Assembly (NCBI RefSeq): GCF_902805925.1
Contig: NZ_CADCUP010000085.1
Coordinates: forward strand, 1-40,227
From: an uncultured Nocardioides sp.
GTDB taxonomy: Bacteria; Actinomycetota; Actinomycetes; Propionibacteriales; Nocardioidaceae
Direction of reading: 5' to 3'
Length of the DNA stretch: 40,227 nucleotides
In this document: positions 36,519-40,227 of the stretch, one piece after another
Position numbering within the stretch: the stretch's first letter is position 1
Layout: each line of letters begins with the position of its first letter
Made by a program: the position numbers and the translations under genes
The notes under the pieces: model-generated
The model's input: the letters and a program-made list of their open reading frames with translations, nothing else
Told to the model about the DNA's origin: nothing
The model's database searches: none

Positions 36519-37658
36519 ATGCCGACGCCTCGACGCACCCACCGGGCGCTGTCGGCCTACGCCCACGACCGGGTCGTGAGCTGGCGCACCGGCTCCAGCG
36601 AGAGCCAGGTCTTCGTGCTGCTCGTGCTCCTCGCCGGAGTGGTGGTCTCCTTCGTCATCGGCTGGTTCGACTACCGCCTGATGCCGCTGACGACGTACTT
36701 CGTGTGGTTGCTGCTCGGCATGCTGCTGCTGCGCTTCCGGCCGCTGGTGCTGCTGGCGGCGGCGGTGCTCGTCGCGGCGCCGACGGTGATGGTGCACGAC
36801 GGCCCGATCGCGGGACCGCGGGTGACGGCCCTGGCCACCCTGGTGGCCGCGGTCGCCCTGATCCTCTACCAGTCCAGCCGCCAGCGGTCCGGCCTGCCGG
36901 TGCCGCTCAGCGAGGCCCTGCTCGTCGACCTGCGCGACCGGCTGCGGGCCCAGGGCACCGTGCCCCGGCTGCCGGGGGGATGGGCAGCACAGTCGGCGAT
37001 GCTGGCCGCCGACAACGCCAACTACGCCGGTGACTTCCTCGTCGCCGACCTGCGTGAGGACCGACAGCTCGAGATGGTGCTGGTGGACGTGTGCGGCAAG
37101 GGCATGGTGGCAGGCCCCGCGGCGCTGCAGTTCGCCGGCGCCCTCGGGGGCCTGATCGGGGCGCTGCCCCCTCGTGAGCTGATGCTGGCGGCCAACAGCT
37201 TCCTGCTCCGCCAGCACGCCGACGAGTCGTTTGCCACGGCCGTGCACCTGCTCGTGGACCTCGAGACCGGCAGCTACTCCATCACCAGCGCCGGCCACCC
37301 ACCCGCACTGCGCTGGCGTGCCGCCGACGGCGTGTGGGACATCGACAACGCCCGCGGCACCGCCCTCGGCATCGTGCCCGCGCCCGAGCTGCACGGGTCC
37401 GTCGGGCAGCTCGCCCCCGGGGACGCGCTGATGTTCTACACCGACGGCGTCGTGGAGTCGCGCGACAGCGACCTCGACACCGGCATCGCATGGCTCCAGG
37501 CGGCCGCCACCGAGGCCGTCGGCGTGGGGTTCACGGGGGCCGCGCGCCGGATCCTGCGGGGGGTTGAGGCGGGCGACGACGACCGGGCGGTGCTCATCCT
37601 GCACCGCTCGGTCCCGGCCGGCAGCCGGGTGGGGAGCGCCAGCACCACCTCCGGCTGA
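36519..37658 (+). CDS. Membrane-anchored PP2C/SpoIIE family serine phosphatase
   Basis: N-terminal TM segments; SpoIIE motifs DVCGKGMVAGPAAL, TSAGHPPALRW, LMFYTDGVVESRD. Confidence 0.92.
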   Translation: MPTPRRTHRALSAYAHDRVVSWRTGSSESQVFVLLVLLAGVVVSFVIGWFDYRLMPLTTYFVWLLLGMLLLRFRPLVLLAAAVLVAAPTVMVHDGPIAGPRVTALATLVAAVALILYQSSRQRSGLPVPLSEALLVDLRDRLRAQGTVPRLPGGWAAQSAMLAADNANYAGDFLVADLREDRQLEMVLVDVCGKGMVAGPAALQFAGALGGLIGALPPRELMLAANSFLLRQHADESFATAVHLLVDLETGSYSITSAGHPPALRWRAADGVWDIDNARGTALGIVPAPELHGSVGQLAPGDALMFYTDGVVESRDSDLDTGIAWLQAAATEAVGVGFTGAARRILRGVEAGDDDRAVLILHRSVPAGSRVGSASTTSG

Positions 37659-37717
37659 GCCGGATTCCGCTGTGGACGAACACGGCGCGCGGCCGGAACA
37701 CCAGCGTGCCGGGCAGG

Positions 37718-37738
37718 GTTGAGTCGACACCACTCAGG
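37718..37738. promoter_or_regulatory. HAIR-like HspR binding site upstream of lon
   Basis: GTTGAGT-CGACACC-ACTCAGG versus consensus CTTGAGT-N7-ACTCAAG (12/14 arm positions), 22 nt upstream of the Lon GTG. Confidence 0.75.
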
Positions 37739-37760
37739 TCCGCCCGAAAGCGAGGACACC

Positions 37761-40082
37761 GTGTCCGACACCCGTCTACCCGTCCTGTTCGTCTCCGAGC
37801 TCGTCGTCCTCCCCGGCATGGTGGTGTCCCTCGAGCTCGACGAGTCCTCCCGCGCCGCGGTCGACGCCGCCCGTGCGGGCAGCGAGAGCCGCGTCCTGGT
37901 CGCCCCCCGGCTCGAGGACCGCTACGCGTCGTACGGCGTCATCGCCAGCGTCGAGCGCGTCGGCCGGTCCAGCGGCGGGAGTCCCGCCGCCGTCCTCAAG
38001 GCCGAGCAGCGCGGCCGCATCGGCAGCGGCGTCACCGGCCCCGGCGCGGCCCTCTGGGTGGAGGTCGAGCCGGTCCAGGACCGCGTCACCGACCACGCCC
38101 GCGAGCTCGCCGAGGAGTACAAGCGGCTCGTCGTCGCCGTCCTCCAGCGCCGCGAGGCGTGGCAGGTCATCGACTCGGTGCACCAGATGACCGACCCGAG
38201 CGCCATCGCCGACGCGGCCGGCTACGCGCCGTACCTCTCCTCCGACCGCAAGCGCGAGCTGCTCGAGGAGCCCGACGTCGAGTCGCGGCTCGAGAGGCTC
38301 ATCGCCTGGACCCGCGACCACCTCGCCGAGGCGGAGCTCACCGACAAGATCGGCGAGGACGTCCGCGAGGGCATGGAGAGGAGCCAGCGCGAGTTCCTGC
38401 TGCGCCAGCAGCTCGCGGCCATCCGCAAGGAGCTGGGGGAGGGCGAGCCCGGGTCCCCCGGGGGCCCCGAGGACTACCGCGCGCGCGTGGACGCCGCCGA
38501 CGTGCCCGACGCCGTGCGCGCCGCCCTGCTGCGCGAGGTCGACAAGCTGGAGCGCTCCAGCGACCAGAGCCCGGAGACCGCCTGGATCCGCACCTGGCTC
38601 GACACCGTGCTCGAGCTGCCCTGGCAGGTGACCACCGACGACTCCACCGACGTCGTCGCGGCCCGCGCCGTGCTCGACGCCGACCACCACGGCCTGGACG
38701 AGGTCAAGGAGCGGATCGTGGAGTACCTCGCGGTCCGCGCGCGGCGTGCCGAGCGCGGCCTGCAGGTCGTCGGCGGCCGGGGCTCCGGCGCGGTCATCCT
38801 GCTGGCCGGGCCTCCGGGGGTCGGCAAGACCTCGCTCGGCGAGTCCGTCGCCCGCGCGCTGGGCCGGACGTTCGTCCGGGTCGCGCTCGGCGGCGTGCGC
38901 GACGAGGCGGAGATCCGCGGCCACCGGCGCACCTACGTCGGCGCGCTGCCCGGCCGCATCGTGCGGGCCGTCAAGGAGGCGGGGTCGAGGAATCCGGTCG
39001 TGCTGCTCGACGAGGTCGACAAGGTCGGCGCCGACTATCGCGGCGACCCGGCCGCGGCCCTGCTGGAGGTGCTCGACCCGGCGCAGAACCACACGTTCCG
39101 CGACCACTACCTCGAGCTCGACCTCGACCTGTCCGACGTGCTCTTCATCGCCACCGCGAACGTGGTCGAGCAGATCCCGCAGGCGCTGCTGGACCGCATG
39201 GAGCTGGTCACCCTCGACGGCTACACCGAGGACGACAAGGTCGCCATCGCCCGCGACTTCCTGCTGCCGCGACAGCTCGAGCGCGCCGCGCTGACCGGCG
39301 AGGAGGTGAGCGTCTCCGACGCCGCGCTGCGGGAGATGGCCGCGAGCTACACCCGGGAGGCCGGCGTACGCCAGATGGAGCGGCTGCTCGCGAAGGCGCT
39401 GCGCAAGGCGGCCACCCGCCTCGCCACCGGCGCCGAGCGGGTCGACATCGACGTGGCGGACCTGCGCGACCTGGTCGGGCGCCCGCGGTTCACCCCCGAG
39501 GTCCACGAGCGGACGTCGGTGCCCGGCGTCGCCACCGGTCTGGCCGTGACCGGGCTGGGCGGCGACGTGCTCTTCATCGAGGCCTCCGCCCACGACGGCC
39601 CGGCCGGCCTCACGCTGACCGGCCAGCTCGGCGAGGTGATGAAGGAGTCCGCGCAGATCGCGCTCACCTTCGTCCGCTCGCACGCGGCCGAGCTCGGCGT
39701 CGACCCGACCGTGCTGGACCGGGCCATCCACGTGCACGTGCCCGCGGGGGCCGTGCCCAAGGACGGACCCTCGGCCGGCGTCACGATGGTGACGGCGCTG
39801 ACCTCGCTCGCGACCGGGCGGCCGGTGCGCTCCGAGGTCGGCATGACCGGCGAGGTGACCCTGAACGGGCGGGTGCTGCCGATCGGCGGGGTGAAGCAGA
39901 AGCTCCTCGCCGCCCAGCGCGCCGGGCTGACCGAGGTCTTCCTGCCCCAGCGCAACGAGCCCGACCTCGACGAGGTCCCGGCCGAGGTCCGCGAGGCCGT
40001 CACGGTGCACCTGGTCGGGGACGTCCTCGACGTGGTGCGCGGCGCGCTCTCGACGGCGAGCACGGCCGCCGTCGCCGCCTGA
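37761..40082 (+). CDS. lon: ATP-dependent endopeptidase Lon
   Basis: N-terminal [55 protein letters not shown] catalytic Ser; [14 protein letters not shown] catalytic Lys. Confidence 0.96.
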   Translation: MSDTRLPVLFVSELVVLPGMVVSLELDESSRAAVDAARAGSESRVLVAPRLEDRYASYGVIASVERVGRSSGGSPAAVLKAEQRGRIGSGVTGPGAALWVEVEPVQDRVTDHARELAEEYKRLVVAVLQRREAWQVIDSVHQMTDPSAIADAAGYAPYLSSDRKRELLEEPDVESRLERLIAWTRDHLAEAELTDKIGEDVREGMERSQREFLLRQQLAAIRKELGEGEPGSPGGPEDYRARVDAADVPDAVRAALLREVDKLERSSDQSPETAWIRTWLDTVLELPWQVTTDDSTDVVAARAVLDADHHGLDEVKERIVEYLAVRARRAERGLQVVGGRGSGAVILLAGPPGVGKTSLGESVARALGRTFVRVALGGVRDEAEIRGHRRTYVGALPGRIVRAVKEAGSRNPVVLLDEVDKVGADYRGDPAAALLEVLDPAQNHTFRDHYLELDLDLSDVLFIATANVVEQIPQALLDRMELVTLDGYTEDDKVAIARDFLLPRQLERAALTGEEVSVSDAALREMAASYTREAGVRQMERLLAKALRKAATRLATGAERVDIDVADLRDLVGRPRFTPEVHERTSVPGVATGLAVTGLGGDVLFIEASAHDGPAGLTLTGQLGEVMKESAQIALTFVRSHAAELGVDPTVLDRAIHVHVPAGAVPKDGPSAGVTMVTALTSLATGRPVRSEVGMTGEVTLNGRVLPIGGVKQKLLAAQRAGLTEVFLPQRNEPDLDEVPAEVREAVTVHLVGDVLDVVRGALSTASTAAVAA

Positions 40083-40121
40083 CGCGGTCGTCTCCCGCGC
40101 GCCGAAGGCCCCCCGTCGCGG

Positions 40122-40226
40122 TCAGCAGACCGGCGGCGGGGGTTCCGGGTAGCTCCCACCGATGTGGTCGGACCACTGTTCACGGATCGCGGACAGCACC
40201 CTCGCGAGAGCTTCCGTCCAGCCCGG
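40122..40226 (-). CDS. 3' end of a truncated CDS (...PGWTEALARVLSAIREQWSDHIGGSYPEPPPPVC*)
   Basis: Open minus-strand frame running off the window edge; convergent to lon. Confidence 0.35.
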   Translation of the reverse strand, partial: PGWTEALARVLSAIREQWSDHIGGSYPEPPPPVC

Positions 40227-40227
40227 G

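Noticed and set aside
37776-40010. 744-aa minus-strand ORF
   Set aside because: Antisense to Lon; no domain signature, high-GC artefact.
1-40227. CRISPR array, prophage, IS element or tRNA gene
   Set aside because: No regularly spaced direct repeats, transposase/integrase/phage motifs or tRNA cloverleaf sequences were recognised by eye; tRNAscan/ISfinder runs would be needed to be certain.

Overview
High-GC actinobacterial chromosomal segment (gene content suggests Nocardioidaceae or relatives; this is inference). It is mostly housekeeping and metabolic genes. I saw no rRNA, tRNA, CRISPR array or IS transposase. Main blocks: (1) acVLRF1-type peptidyl-tRNA hydrolase, phosphotransferase, neutral zinc metallopeptidase, ABC-F protein, ABC exporter, SDR, SURF1, MoaA, DUF3099 protein, dodecin; (2) FabG-FabI, then a cyanophycin locus: a CphA-like protein with N-domain and Mur-ligase domain but no ATP-grasp, convergent with a cphB-cphA operon; (3) SixA-type phosphatase, N5-glutamine methyltransferase-like protein, SerB; (4) ABC ATPase, NfeD, SPFH protein; (5) pMoCarrier / GAF-ANTAR / GAF-ANTAR / KptA array; (6) a divergent gamma-glutamylation catabolic cluster: GntR, glutamine synthetase-like, ALDH, SDR and PuuD-like hydrolase on one strand; APC permease, choline/ethanolamine kinase-like and DMGDH/GcvT-like oxidoreductase on the other; (7) SpoIIE-type phosphatase and Lon. 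Observations most worth a second look: the ATP-grasp-less CphA paralogue, the GS/SDR/ALDH/DMGDH cluster with a candidate operator, an 88-nt near-perfect palindromic element upstream of serB, a HAIR (HspR) site upstream of lon, and a recurrent TANNNT-N6-10-start signature suggesting many leaderless transcripts. No database search or folding was run. All assignments are from reading the sequence and family knowledge.
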